Shown here: in pieces, positions 42,776 through 53,306 of the stretch | Layout of the letters: each line of letters starts with the position of its first letter | Numbering within the stretch: position 1 is the stretch's first letter | Assembly (NCBI GenBank): GCA_014529385.2 | Contig: CM043969.1 | Coordinates: 10,149,001-10,209,000 of the forward strand | Length of the DNA: 60,000 nucleotides | Direction: 5' to 3' | From: Adiantum capillus-veneris | Taxonomy: Eukaryota; Streptophyta; Polypodiopsida; Polypodiales; Pteridaceae | The notes under the pieces: generated by a model | The model's input: only the letters and a program-made list of their open reading frames with translations | Told to the model about the DNA's origin: nothing | The model's database searches: none | Translations under genes and position numbers: made by a program

Positions 42776-43650
42776 TTATGCCCATTGTCTTTGGATTTCT
42801 AAGTATAGGGTGTCTTGTGAAGCCTCCTTAATCACTCCATCACTCCCTTCTGGTACAGGTGTAGCCACTGGTCTCACTTTCTTTGCAACAGTCTTGTACT
42901 TTGTATCTACCCATGCTTCAACTGCTTTACCTGAATCATCCTCAATATGCATAAGTGCCTCATATATGCCCAGCTCTTCATACATGTCCATTGAGTGGAT
43001 CTTAGCCACTTCAGTTCCGCTTTGTAACCTGTATTGTCTGATCTCCTCAAGCTTTGACATAGTATCTACATAAGATACCTCTTCAAAGATCCCTGAAATC
43101 ACATCATCTGATTCAAGCACATCACATCCCTACAATTCACTTTGGATACTTGAAACATAATGTTTCTCCCACTTCGATAGATCACTAAATTTCCTATAAG
43201 ATACTAAACCTTCAAATGTTAATCCCAAAATCCGTGAAGAGAAAGCTTCTCTTTGTGAGAACTTATCCTCACTTATACCACCATAGTCCTGCTTTATAGT
43301 GGCACTCTGAGAAAATCATGTGCAAACCTATGTTATTTGAACTCCTTACTTATCTTTTGCAGTGGATGATCACGTAAACTACCTTTGTTCTTGGCATGAT
43401 CAACACATACAGTCAAGAATTGAAACGCTCTCTTACCATCTTGGCTCCAAGCCCTGGTATAGGCTAAGCCATCATCCAGCACCTTGGTTTCCATCCGCAC
43501 ATTCGTAATGTAGGGTTTTCCCAAAATTAATGGATAGGAGGAATGCTCATATATAAATAAATGTTTCTCATCACAAACATCCCCTACAATTACTTGAACA
43601 TTTCCATATGCACCATAGAGGTCACGTGCTAATTGTGGTCTACATCAATA
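42776..43650 (-). pseudogene. Protease C-terminal part and pol linker
   Basis: The minus strand has SYPLILGKPYITNVRMETKV-type sequence (MGKPYITNVRMETKVLDDGL at 43,524), the ILG-like end of a retropepsin, then FQFLTVCVDHAKNKGSLRDH. A separate frame (43120-42776) encodes an acidic linker (GIFEEVSYVDTMSKLEEIRQ). It joins the protease active-site part at 43653-44210 to RT. Confidence 0.65.
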
Positions 43651-43652
43651 GG

Positions 43653-44210
43653 TCATTTTCCATTTTTGTGCAAGATTTTTGCCATCAAATTTATCTCCAA
43701 TCCATGATCTATTAGTGCTAAGACTGGTTCTTCAATGTTGCTAAGCTTAACAACAGTTTTGGTTGTTGCTCTTGCCCGATGAGTCCTTGAAAAGGGACTC
43801 CTAGGTATAATTTCATTGTCTTCCCCATCATTAAAATGAACCTGTCTTACCTTAGGTACAATTCGGTTTGGAACCACCACAGACCTTGACTCTTCAAGAT
43901 CTGCCAAATATTCTTCATAATCATCTAGAATTGCTTCAATGTGTTGAACCATCTGGCTCTTAACTGATTCTGGCTCCTGCTCACTTGGTATTTGCCGCTT
44001 CCTCTTGATAATATCAATGATCTTCTTCTGAAACTCGCATTTGGTGATTCTCATAATATCACCCAATGTGAGCTCCACTTTGCTATTCAGAATGTGCTCT
44101 TCAAAAACTTTCTTTAGATTTGTAGCTAATTCAATATCATATTTAATCTTATACGAGGGACCCCTGGGCTTACCTTGCTTTTTGTCCTTGGGTGTCTCCT
44201 CCATAACCAC
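43653..44210 (-). pseudogene. Gag C-terminal / protease N-terminal region with DHG active site
   Basis: The 185-codon minus frame has NSKVELTLGDIMRITKCEFQ, KKIIDIIKRKRQIPSEQEPE, an acidic region, then EEPVLALIDHGLEINLMAKI and a TGA before PIDVDHN. The position fits a retropepsin, with Asp-His-Gly where most families have Asp-Ser/Thr-Gly. I recall DHGSEIN in related gypsy elements, so this may be a lineage trait rather than a mutation. The broken frame rejoins the ILG part at 43,52x. Confidence 0.7.
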
Positions 44211-44474
44211 TTCAGGAGAGGGATTAGGAGTAGGACCTTCCTCTTTTTTGTTGTCAAATCTCGTTGCTCTTTTTTATGTGCCTACAAATTCTTCATCCCT
44301 TTTCTGCTTTTCTTACACCATAGCCTCATTAGCTTGAGACATAGCAATGAATGCGTACAGTGAGAGGGAATCCACTAGATCATTCCACCCTGTGGTTTCT
44401 CAAATAGGATTCCCTAATTGCTGTAGCTTCCCATAAGTTACCTTACCTACCTCTTTTGTCTTCAAAGCATAAGG

Positions 44475-45609
44475 CTATAATTGGCTCTTTGTACCTACGC
44501 CATCATCATCTCCCTTTCTGCAAACCTGCAGCCCATGTGTAGCTGCTTCCACAACAGCAACATTATGTTGTATTTCTTCCACTAGCTTTTTCATGCCGCC
44601 CCTACCAAAGTTCAAGTGAAGCATCTCACCTGTTGCCCTGAGTGAAGCTTCTTGTCCTTTCAAAAGACCACATTCCTTTTGTAAACTTCATCAAAATCAT
44701 TGCATTCCCTAACATATCTATGGTCTTTACTATCGCACCACATACATCAATCCCAACCTTTGCATGGAAGTTATTGCCTAGGTTCAGAAGTAGACCCCTT
44801 TGCAGCTAACCCTTCAAATTTTACAGGTTTGAAATTCAAAATTAACTCTTGAATACCTTTCATCAGTTTGTAAAGAACTGGCTCCTCCACTTTGGGTATT
44901 TTTGAGGTTGCTTTCTCCTTAATTTCCTCTTCCACAACATCCATGACATCAGCCACAATTAGCTTATCAACTCTCATTTGTAGTGTCACGATTAGATTCA
45001 CCGCTTCAATGACTATCTTCCAATCAGACGTTAAGCCCAATTCACTTGTTGAATCTTGCACCAGACTCCTCTGAAGCTGTGGATCAGCAGCCTGAATGAA
45101 CAATTCAACCTTCTGATCCTTGATCAAACATTGCTCTGTCGAGGACAATTGGTCGAATGTCTTTTCAAACTCCCCTAACAATGCTCGTGCTGCAGATAAA
45201 TTTTCATTTTTCTTTTGCACCCGATTCATGAAGCTCTATCTAGTTACCCTTTGCAAATCCTCAAGAATATGTTCCTCCTGTAGTGTCTTCTTAAATTCCT
45301 GCCAATTTGGGCATGAGCCGCCTGAATCTCTTTAATTTGGCCCCTAAGCTCTGGCACCGCAATTAAATGAAACCCTTCCACTACATTCTAATCATCGATT
45401 CCATTATCTTCCATTGCATGCTCGTAGATATTGCAAAATTTGCTAATATTTTGGCCTTCAAATGGCTGTAATTTATCTATAATTGTGTGCCTAGATTTTT
45501 GAATCCGCTCTTGCAGATTATACTGCCCTTGGGCAGCCTGTTGTTGTTGCATATACCCTGGAAATTGCTGTATCATTTGTTGCATGGCTTCCTCTTGCGG
45601 TGTCAACAT
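44475..45609 (-). pseudogene. Gag of minus-strand gypsy element
   Basis: Begins MLTPQEEAMQQMIQQFPGYM with a Gln-rich segment, then IDKLQPFEGQNISKFCNIYE, a TAG, LRGQIKEIQAAHAQIG, and (45229-44771) LLGEFEKTFDQLSSTEQCLI, KDQKVELFIQAADPQLQRSL and LTSDWKIVIEAVNLI. The F-G...I..F...YE start and the QxxLx target region fit a Retrotrans_gag-like capsid. No zinc knuckle is visible, though CHGQRLGLMYVV-type remains near 44,740 may be its ghost. Confidence 0.7.
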
Positions 45610-45641
45610 CTTCCTCCATAAATTCTTCCCACCCTAGCTTA

Positions 45642-45872
45642 GTTTCACGTCAGGTTCACCAAGAATTTTGAGGGTTTAAGGGTTTGAAGATGAGTCGCGG
45701 GATCCTAGCTGTGAGAAAAGTGATGAGAGGAAGAAGCACCACACCGTACAGTTTCACGTCGCGTTCACCAAGAATTTCAGGGGTTTAAGAGTTTGAAGAT
45801 AAGTCAGAACAATAGCAGGCTACTGCTAGCTATGAGAAAAGTTAGAAGAGGAAGAAGAACCACATCATATAG
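45642..45872 (-). repeat. Tandem duplication of ~110-120 bp in the element leader
   Basis: Units 45642-45750 and 45751-45872 share GTTTCACGTC, GTTCACCAAGAATTT, GGGTTTAAG and TGAGAAAAGT blocks. It lies between the primer site and gag. Confidence 0.75.
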
Positions 45873-45960
45873 TAGGCCAATAGTTGGTTTGAAATAGCAC
45901 TATGTATAAAAACAGAAGGATATGCTAACTTGAACAAGAAAAGATGCACGTTGACCAAGC

Positions 45961-45980
45961 GGCACCATTATCAGCACCAT
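45961..45980 (-). promoter_or_regulatory. Candidate primer-binding site of minus-strand gypsy element
   Basis: The minus strand reads TGGTGCTGATAATGGTGCC just after TTAATTACA-TTA, a plausible LTR end. I cannot assign the tRNA, so this is tentative. Confidence 0.4.
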
Positions 45981-45982
45981 AA

Positions 45983-46406
45983 TGTAATTAAGCTATAGAA
46001 TATGGAGTGTTAAATTCCCTTACAATGGGTTAACCCGGTTGATTATAGATGAATAGATAAATAAGACAAAAGATATACGTAGAAGAAGTGTAAGTTGATG
46101 CAGTCGATGCGATCTCGATGATGCAGTCGGATCTCCCTCCCAAAAACCTCCTCCTCTTGATCTTCTTTCCCTTCAACAATGCTTTGATCTCTTCTCCCCT
46201 TGATCTTGCTCTCCCCAGGGACAAAAAACTCCCCGCTCTTTCAACAAATTGAAAAATGGCTTTAAAAATTAGTTTTATAGGCCATAGACTCATTTTTTAG
46301 TTTTTAGTAAGTTTTGTTTATTGCATGTCGAACTACCCCTTTTATAGGGCACTAGAAACTTGTCCTTGCATTGCATGTTGGAACTTCCCCTTGGGGGGGG
46401 TGACCA

Positions 46407-46481
<75 letters not shown>

Positions 46482-47763
46482 GCTTTATGCACCGTGGGGA
46501 GGGCCCCTTGCACTAGCGATATCGCTAGTGGGGCTCCCCCTTTCCCTTCAAAAAGGTGGCGCAAGAACCTACCCGCCGACCATTGCCACCACATCATCAT
46601 CTGTGTTGAAGCGCCACCACTAGGCGTCATTGACTGACTGTCGTGCACTGCCTTCAATGACCAAAACATCACTTACGCCCCCCGTGGCTGTGTGCATACA
46701 CCGCCATCAAGGCGAGTGCCATAGCCACACGAGCAGGGAGCTCACTCCCCCTCTCTTCTTTTGAGTACCAATCAAGGTCTCACGCCGTATCTAATGTACA
46801 CCACTTTCTGGCCTGCTGGCTACCCCTCATGTGGGTTATTTAGCCCACCCATGTGTCTCCATTAAGGCACTCCGAGATCCCAAGCTTCTTCCTTTACATA
46901 AAAAAACTTTACAAGGATATTAAAAAAATCCTTTTTGGTCCTCCTTTCAAGTACTGTGATTACCTGCTCGTCGTGACAATCCAAATCTCGAGCCGCCAAG
47001 TCATGGTGGACCTCCATGTTGGCTCTAAGTCATGCAAACCTCACCCCCTTTCTACTCCTCCCAGCCCACAAACTAAGGCCGTGGAATAGCAAGAAAATCA
47101 TATGCATACTCCCCATCACAAAATAGTCCCAACTTTACCAGGCCATAACTCCCCCACCATTGTGCATTTGTTTGCCAAGCGGCTAGTTCTGGCTAGCTCC
47201 ATGCATCACCCACTACCTTCTTGAGCTTTGTTGAGGTTCAAAAATAACACTAGACGGAACAATTCTCGATGCAGTCGGGCAGGCACATAACCGGCCCCTG
47301 CCAAAACTTTCTCTACTAATATCTCTCTCACCTTGGCTCCGATTTCCGATCTGAAAAGACCAACAGGATCCATAAATCAAGCATTGTGCATTTATACACT
47401 AAAATTGCCTTTGACCATCTGTCCCTATTGGCCCTGTCCATCTCAGATCTGCAACTGCTGCCATATTTAAATTGCAATAAATTCTCACCGGGGCTCCGTT
47501 TGATGAGCCGTAAAGACAAACCTATAGAGCATTTCAAGTACTACAATTCTAATCAATAAAATTCTAGCTATGATCGTTTCAAGAATACTCTCCTTTAGCA
47601 TTAATAAGGAAACTTTTGGCCCTTTTTAGTCGCTTTTGGCATACTTTTAGCTTAAAGTTGGCTTGTTATCAAGCCCTGACCACTGATCACAACATACATA
47701 GCCTTCAAAGAAGCTTATTTTTCCTCCTTCTGCTCACTTTCTCTCCATGGAAGCGGAGCTGCA
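45983..47763 (-). repeat. 5' LTR of minus-strand gypsy element
   Basis: 46289-47763 is shared with the left LTR; 45983-46288 is present only here and is taken as R-U5 because it lies downstream (minus) of the CTATAAAAGGGG box at 46336-46347. A pure CT tract at 46409-46477 greatly expands the left-copy version. Confidence 0.7.
46336..46347 (-). promoter_or_regulatory. TATA box of the 5' LTR
   Basis: CTATAAAAGGGG on the minus strand, conserved at 38383-38394 in the other LTR. Confidence 0.6.
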
Positions 47764-48047
47764 CAACAACAAATAGCGTATCACTTATTTGAGTCATGGA
47801 TCAAGCTTGTGGGTCCTATAGGTGCATAGGTGATTGCCGATGAGAGGTGCACCTCTTACCTGATTTTTACAGTATTTTTGCAATGACCGGCCAGTGTGGG
47901 CGCCCATGTGTGAATGGGTCAGGTTCTTATAAAAGGTCCATTTTGACCTAAAATCCTCATTCTTTGAGGTTCATTCTAAGAAGTTCTCTTGCTCTACCTC
48001 TATCTTCTTCTCCATTGTGTGCTCACGTGTGTATGTGTGTGTGTATG

Positions 48048-48092
<45 letters not shown>

Positions 48093-48112
48093 GAGAGAGA
48101 CAGAGAGAGAGA

Positions 48113-48155
<43 letters not shown>

Positions 48156-48413
48156 TGCGTGTGTGTGTGTGTGTGTGTGTCATCAAGCATTGTGGTGGCA
48201 TCAACGACGACGAGGCGGTTGAGCACGACGATGATGACCCCCTCTTCTTCGCGGCACATGATCCTTCACAATGAAAAGTATTGAGTGGAGAGTGACACAC
48301 CATTGCCCCTTTGAGCTTGTTAGGATCATCTAGTTGTGTGCTTGCAACCATTTGTGGCTGGCACACAATGTTTGGCAAGTTTCCAGCCTCCGACACATGC
48401 AGTAAAGTGCACA
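47764..48413 (+). repeat. Plus-strand LTR 3' part with TATA and GA/GT microsatellite
   Basis: TATAAAAGG at 47928-47936, a GA array at 48051-48152 followed by GT to 48180, and a CA end at 48412-48413 ahead of a gypsy-type primer site. The left border is unknown and may be hidden by the minus-strand element that ends at 47763. The other LTR was not found. Confidence 0.55.
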
Positions 48414-48417
48414 TTTT

Positions 48418-48436
48418 TGGTGCCCTTTCCGGGATT
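48418..48436 (+). promoter_or_regulatory. Primer-binding site, gypsy type
   Basis: TGGTGCCCTTTCCGGGATT lies 4 bp after the LTR CA end and resembles the TGGCGCCGTTGCCGGGGA class. Confidence 0.6.
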
Positions 48437-49422
48437 TTCTTGCACTAAGCTTGAGGAGTACTCTATGCTACCTCTTGAAGCCATTCTTTTTATCTGTTTT
48501 CAGTTTTTGTCTGAGTTTGTGTTAGATTTGTTAGTGGCTGTAATGTGCAGGTTTTAGCAAGTTTTGTTGGAATCTGTTTTAGTGGTGGCTACAATTTGCA
48601 AGTTTTGTTAGATCTGATAAGTTATGTTATGTGCAGGTGTTAGCAGGTCTGTTAGTTAGTGTAGTTTTGTAATGTGCAGTAGATAGTAGGCAATAGACAT
48701 TGACCAAGTTGAAGATTCTGCCAGTGTGCAGTGTGCTGTGTTAGAAAGTGTGTGCAGTGCTAATTAGTGTTAATTAGTATTTTTAGCTGTAGAAAGCTTA
48801 GACAGAGCTGCAAGGTGCACCTGTGTGCGTGCGTGAGGTAGGCTCTGTGCGTGAGCTCGGCGCCCACGTAGCTGAACATTATCCATAGAAAAAAAAATTC
48901 TTGTCTATAAAAAAAATTATCTAAAAAAACACTCAAAAAATCTGAGACAAAAAATAAAAAGAAAAATGAAAAAATATTATTTTAAAAGGAAGGGATCGGG
49001 ATTGGGATCTTCCCCCAGGCCTAGGCCTCAGTCCTCTCAGTCTTAAGATATAGTATATACAATACTATATATATAAAGACTAGCACCTCAAGTGAATGGA
49101 GGGCATGTGGGACAAGCCCTCCACCATTCCCTTCACACTTACCCTTGAACTTACTAGTTTTAGCCTTCTTTCCGATTAGGAAAAGACTGTTTTTAGGATT
49201 TTGAGGGCTTTAAGTAATCAGATCGGGGGCTGTAAAGCACGGCACGTCCCTCTAACCAAGATGCTCGTTTTGAGCTATCACACGCTATATTCCGTGGCTT
49301 GGTCAGAAAAAAGGACCTAAAAAACAAAAAATTTGAGAATAAATTTGGGTTGCAAACACCCAAAAAACTAGGTGAGCATCCTTCATGGGCACTCACCAAC
49401 ACTTCTACAATGTTGAGGTCAC
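48437..49422 (+). other. Leader with A-rich tract, no gene
   Basis: GTTAG and TGTGCAG short repeats, a GTGCGTG patch, then an A-rich tract (48,885-48,985) and GGGATCTTCCCC region. The A-rich tract sits downstream of a primer site, as in the 17.6-kb element. Confidence 0.45.
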
Positions 49423-50151
49423 ATGCACCTACACTCTGGTTGTGTGCTAGAGGATGATCACATAGAGAGTGTCTCCATTTACGTGGACACTCATTATTCC
49501 TCCACATTAGGCTCTAGGCCCTCATCGGGAACCCAAGGTAGTACCACTCAGGACCCACATATTGCATCTAGTGACTCTTCCTCTAACTATGACATCATGG
49601 AAGGTTACCTGATGCCCAATCCCGATAGTTCAAGCCAAGACATGCATGCCATGGTCCCACGGTCCGGGCCGATCGTGCTTAGCCGCTTGAAAGAGAATTT
49701 TAGTAGAGCCACTCGCTCCGAACATGGAGCTAGCGATATAAATGAAGGGACCAGGGAAGTAAATTCACCATCCATGACCAATGTAGACCTTATGCTCTGG
49801 GAGAGTGTGCATGTGGATACTTTATTCACTGCACTCCCTGACTCTTTAGAGCTATTCCCCTCTGAGGTTATATTACCTGATGGTAGAAGCCTTGCGGAAG
49901 TGCAAGAGGTTGAGCGATATATCATTGCGGCTAGGGAAAAGGAAATTGAGAGCCTACGTAAGGCAAATCAATGGAGAGAGTTAAAATCAAAGGCCCCTAT
50001 GTCATCATCCATGCTAGCCAAGAAATCAAGTGCTCTTGAATTAGCAACCACTAAGGGTCAACCCATAGAGAGCCGCATTGCATCTAGCTCAAACGACACC
50101 CCTAGCACGGCCTCAATCATATACAGCACATTTCTAATCAAAAAGTGGTAG
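49423..50151 (+). CDS. 242-aa ORF, possible retroelement gag N-terminus
   Basis: ATG 49423 to TAG 50149 is fully open and in balanced sequence. The N-terminal third is Ser/Asp/Thr-rich; the middle has VDLMLWESVHVDTLFTALPD; then AEVQEVERYIIAAREKEIES and LRKANQWRELKSKA form a likely helix or short coiled coil; the tail is Ser/Thr-rich. I recognise no domain. It lies about 1 kb after the LTR and primer site at 48.4 kb, where gag is expected, but no capsid motif or zinc knuckle follows. Overlapping minus frame 49605-49925 is less convincing. Confidence 0.45.
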   Translation: MHLHSGCVLEDDHIESVSIYVDTHYSSTLGSRPSSGTQGSTTQDPHIASSDSSSNYDIMEGYLMPNPDSSSQDMHAMVPRSGPIVLSRLKENFSRATRSEHGASDINEGTREVNSPSMTNVDLMLWESVHVDTLFTALPDSLELFPSEVILPDGRSLAEVQEVERYIIAAREKEIESLRKANQWRELKSKAPMSSSMLAKKSSALELATTKGQPIESRIASSSNDTPSTASIIYSTFLIKKW

Positions 50152-50159
50152 TATAAACT

Positions 50160-51100
50160 ACAAACAGAGACTTTAATTGGCATATACACAGGTGACACCT
50201 ATCACATGGGCTGGTTAGTGTTGATCACTGGGTCAACAACACAACATAACTCAAGTTCCGTACCAAATTCTTATCTTTTGCGAGTTATGAAATGCTGCGG
50301 ATTATGGCTATAAACATCATTTGTAATGAGTAGTTATTCTAGTTTCAGAAGCCGGGGTGCAATGGCACTTCCAGATTGTAAATACAAAGCCATCTGACCT
50401 TTCAACCCCATTTTTGGTTAAACCTAAGGTAGCCTTAGTATATAAGGTACCTAGGTAATTTTGTAAGAAGAATTTAATCATAATCAAAACTTAGCGCTAC
50501 CGTCTACTGTGTGTGAGAGAGAAAGAGAGTGAGCGTGAGCTTCATCCTCTTGCTACGCCCGGCTCGCTCAACACATTGGAGATCCGACTGCACCATTGCT
50601 ATAGGCTCGAGGAGAGCTACGCGCAACGCCAAGCATTCCACGCGAGACAAAGCGCACACGCCGACGCATCTACGAGCTATTTGTGGCCATAAGTGTATCA
50701 AACGATGTTTGTTTTCTGCGTGCTAGTAGTCTATAGGATCGTGGCGACATAAGCTACGCATATGTACTCATAAATTTTAGTTTTGGGCACTTTCAAAATT
50801 CTGTTCTTTCATCCTACGCATTTTCCGCAGATGGGTTTAGAGTGAGGGTTTTGAGTGTAGAAGCTTAGGGACAGGTGTATCCTAGTGAGGGGATGGTGTT
50901 CCTTAAGTTTCGTATGAATCTGGCATGATTAGGTGAGTTACCTTCCATATGTGTGTATGTGGCTAGATGGTGTAGTTGAGAGCAGTGAGCAGGGATTTCA
51001 AAATAACGTGATCACACTATAATTTTAGGTTAATAATAATAGAAATGCAAAATAACAAATATTTTGTTAATTGACATTCATCTTTTTTGACCTCTAGGGA
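50160..51100 (+). repeat. LTR-like segment with TATA box
   Basis: Shares a layout with the LTRs at 21 and 35 kb: GCCGGGG, then CTTCCAGATTGTA, then TATATAAGG (50439-50447) followed by AATTTTGTAAG. Overall identity is low and no primer site or polypurine tract was seen, so it is a distant relative at best. Confidence 0.4.
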
Positions 51101-51104
51101 GACC

Positions 51105-51215
51105 TGGAGACCGGCTCGCACCGGGCTAATTAGTTGGCCTGCCGGGCCTGCCGGGCTCGTGAGTCTTCCCGGCGGTCACGCCGGGTAAAGCTATTTGCCC
51201 GCCGGGCCCGCTGTA
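51105..51215. repeat. GC-rich patch of CCGGGC/GCCGGG motifs
   Basis: About 110 bp with repeated CCGGG, GCCGGGC, CCCGGCGG and CGCCGGG in AT-rich surroundings. Several can pair with each other. No ORF. It lies 120 bp before the 151-bp tandem array. Confidence 0.65.
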
Positions 51216-51330
51216 GCTCTGTATGCTATCTCTTATTTCAAATATTATTCAAACCAAACATTAGTGTTATAATCAATATCACACACAAGCGTAGTAGTGA
51301 AGCCTAAAGGGAATAAACCTCAATCTACTC

Positions 51331-52090
51331 AAACATGAGCAAGCAAATACAACGGTGAATCAAATATGTGATCAGTCCATCCCAAAAGTAGAGATATCGA
51401 CCCAAAGATTCACCTTCCTACCTCCTTTCATGAATCAGTCCAGTCCAAAAAAGAACTAATGACCCATGATTGGAGCTCTAATCGAAATAGCAAGAAAATA
51501 CAACGGTTAATCAAACATGTGATCAGTCCATCCCAAAAGTAGAGATATCGACCCAAAGATTCACCTTCCTACCTCCTTTCATGAGTCAGTCCAGTCCAAA
51601 AAAGAACTAATGACCCATGATTGGAGCTCTAATCGGAATAGCAAGCAAATACAGCGGTGAATCAAACATGTGATCAGTCCATCCCAAAAGTAGAGATATC
51701 AACCCAAAGATTCACCTTTCTACCTCCTTTCATGAATCAGTCCAGTCCAAAAAGAACTAATGACCCATGATTGGATCTCTAATCGAAATAGCAAGCAAAT
51801 ACAGCGGGGTGAATCAAACATGTAATCAGTCCATCCCAAAAGTAGAGATATCGACCCAAAGATTCACCTTTCTATCTCTTTTCAAGAATCAGTTCAGTCC
51901 AAAAAAGAACTAATGACCCATGATAGAAGTTCTAATCAATATAGCAATCAATTTAGCAAATATAACGGTGAACCAAACATGAGATCAGTCCATCCCAAAT
52001 GTAGAGATACCGACCCAAAGATTCACCTTTCTACCTCCTTTCAAGAATCAGTTCAGTCCAAAAAAGAACTAATGATCCATGATCAGAGTT
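51331..52090 (+). repeat. Five-copy tandem array, ~151-bp unit
   Basis: The block ATCAGTCCATCCCAAA recurs at 51371, 51522, 51673, 51825 and 51984: spacings 151, 151, 152 and 159 bp. Each unit also has GAGATATCGACCCAAAGATT (or close), TACCTCCTTTCATGAATCAG-like and AAAGAACTAATGACCCATGA. The outer copy near 51,984 is most diverged. It is a minisatellite or small satellite array; small ORFs across it are by-products. Confidence 0.9.
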
Positions 52091-52902
52091 ACATTAAGTT
52101 TTAATTTTGGGGCCATCGTAGGTAAGGAAAGAGATGCTCTTCCCTCCCTCTTTGAACTTCTTGAGCTTGGATGACCTCTTCTACACGGCATAGAATTTCC
52201 TATGGCCTCTTCTTTTTGATGGTTCAAAGGTTGCACCATCACTTTCTTTAGAAGGTGAAGAATTTGAGGAAGATGGAGAAGAGGGTGACCTATTTCTTGC
52301 CTTTTTCTTGCCTTGATCTTCTTTGTCTTCACCGTCACTTTCATAAGAGGAAGAGGATGAAGAAGATGGAGAAGAGGGTGTCGTTTTCTCACCTTTTTCT
52401 TCTCTTGCTTTTTTTCATCCCTCTTTGAAGTAGGGTGTGGAGAAGTATGTGATGGTCTTCTCCATTTTGGAGGTGATGGAGAGCGTTTAGCCCGCCATCT
52501 TCGTGGAGCCATCTCCACCGAGGTGGCAGGAGACTTACTTCTTTCTCGTTCCTTCGGTGGAGGCTCTTGAATTCTCCTTTGAGAAGGAGATGCATCATCA
52601 AGGAGAAAATTTCTAAGCCCTTCATATGGAACCCTTTCTTCTTCCAGAATGGGAGAGAGACCTTTTTTGGAAGTCTTGCAAGGAGGATTCCTATGTGCTC
52701 TCTCATCATGGTGAGGAGCTTGGACAATCCCATGAGCACGAAGCTGCCATTGCACTTCACTTTTGAGGGATGGATTGCCCATGGTTTGTTGAAGCCTAGA
52801 AACAAGATAGTTAACAAGCATTGGGGCATTATTAGTAGCTTGCTCATTAGCAAAATCAAAGTTATCAACATTAATTTCACTCTCTTTACTATTGTCAACC
52901 AT
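52072..52902 (-). CDS. 277-aa ORF, possible copia gag-like N-terminus with basic tail
   Basis: ATG at 52902 reads MVDNSKESEINVDNFDFANE, then NAPMLVNYLVSRLQQTMGNP, then a long Lys/Arg/Ser/Pro-rich region (EVAPRRWRAKRSPSPPKW-like, RSKSP repeats). The stop lies in the last unit of the 151-bp tandem array, so the original end was probably replaced by the array. It is about 100 bp downstream (minus) of a TGGTATTCGAGCC primer-site motif, hence a retroelement ORF is likely. An RS/KR-rich tail suggests nucleic acid binding. No known domain is clear. A second minus frame (52910-52389) overlaps it and is less likely. Confidence 0.45.
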
Positions 52903-53000
52903 TCTAACAACTTTTAGGTGTAAACATTTTAGGTGTACTTTGGCACTTCAAGCCCTAGTTTCTACTCCTCTTTGCCCCTTTAGAAAAAGTACTCAAGCTA

Positions 53001-53023
53001 CTGTACCTGTGGCTCGAATACCA
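53001..53023 (-). promoter_or_regulatory. Degenerate primer-binding site
   Basis: The minus strand begins TGGTATTCGAGCCACAGG; compared with TGGTATCAGAGCC two or three bases differ. It sits about 100 bp upstream of the minus-strand ORF. Confidence 0.5.
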
Positions 53024-53293
53024 TTAATTGCAAGGAATAGAAGAGAGGGTCGTTCAACACCAAAATAGCACCGGCTTCTGTCAAGCTTCTAATAGCTCAA
53101 TAGTGGTTAGCCCCTTTTAATCCACTATTAAGACCATAGTTTTCAACGGTAATGCCCCGTTAACTGCACAAAGGAAGGCGCACTGCAAGGCTGAAAAATC
53201 CATATTCTACTTACTCACATGCAATTAATAGTACCAACCATTTATAGCTAGCTTGAGGACCTCCCTTCTTGAGCAAGAAAAGAGAAACCTTGT

Positions 53294-53305
53294 GCTCTGA
53301 TACCA
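53294..53305 (-). promoter_or_regulatory. Perfect copia primer-binding site
   Basis: The minus strand has TGGTATCAGAGC directly after ...AAATGTTACA-T, a good LTR end. It lies about 280 bp upstream of the degenerate copy, with TATAAAT at ~53,240 between the two. Confidence 0.75.
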
Positions 53306-53306
53306 A

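Larger units (their letters stand above)
38337..47763 (-). mobile_element. Minus-strand Ty3/gypsy element, 3' LTR truncated
   Basis: Direct repeats at 38337-39727 and 46289-47763 share sequence throughout. On the minus strand they start TGCAACTCCGC or TGCAGCTCCGC. Between them, on the minus strand, lie gag, protease, RT, RNase H and integrase in gypsy order. A polypurine tract adjoins the left LTR. The right LTR probably extends to 45983, with R-U5 downstream of a CTATAAAAGGGG box; the left copy lacks that part, so its 3' end is lost. Numerous stops and shifts show a dead copy. Confidence 0.85.

Noticed and set aside
46409-46672. Minus and plus ORFs of Arg-Glu or Leu-Ser repeats
   Set aside because: Pure GA/CT microsatellite translation. 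The same applies to 47,964-48,414 and 36,370-36,626.
51331-52090. CRISPR-like array
   Set aside because: Whole 151-bp units are repeated with no unique spacers, and the genome is eukaryotic.
51913-52104. Small ORF in the tandem array
   Set aside because: By-product of the 151-bp repeat; phase not kept between units because unit length is not a multiple of 3.
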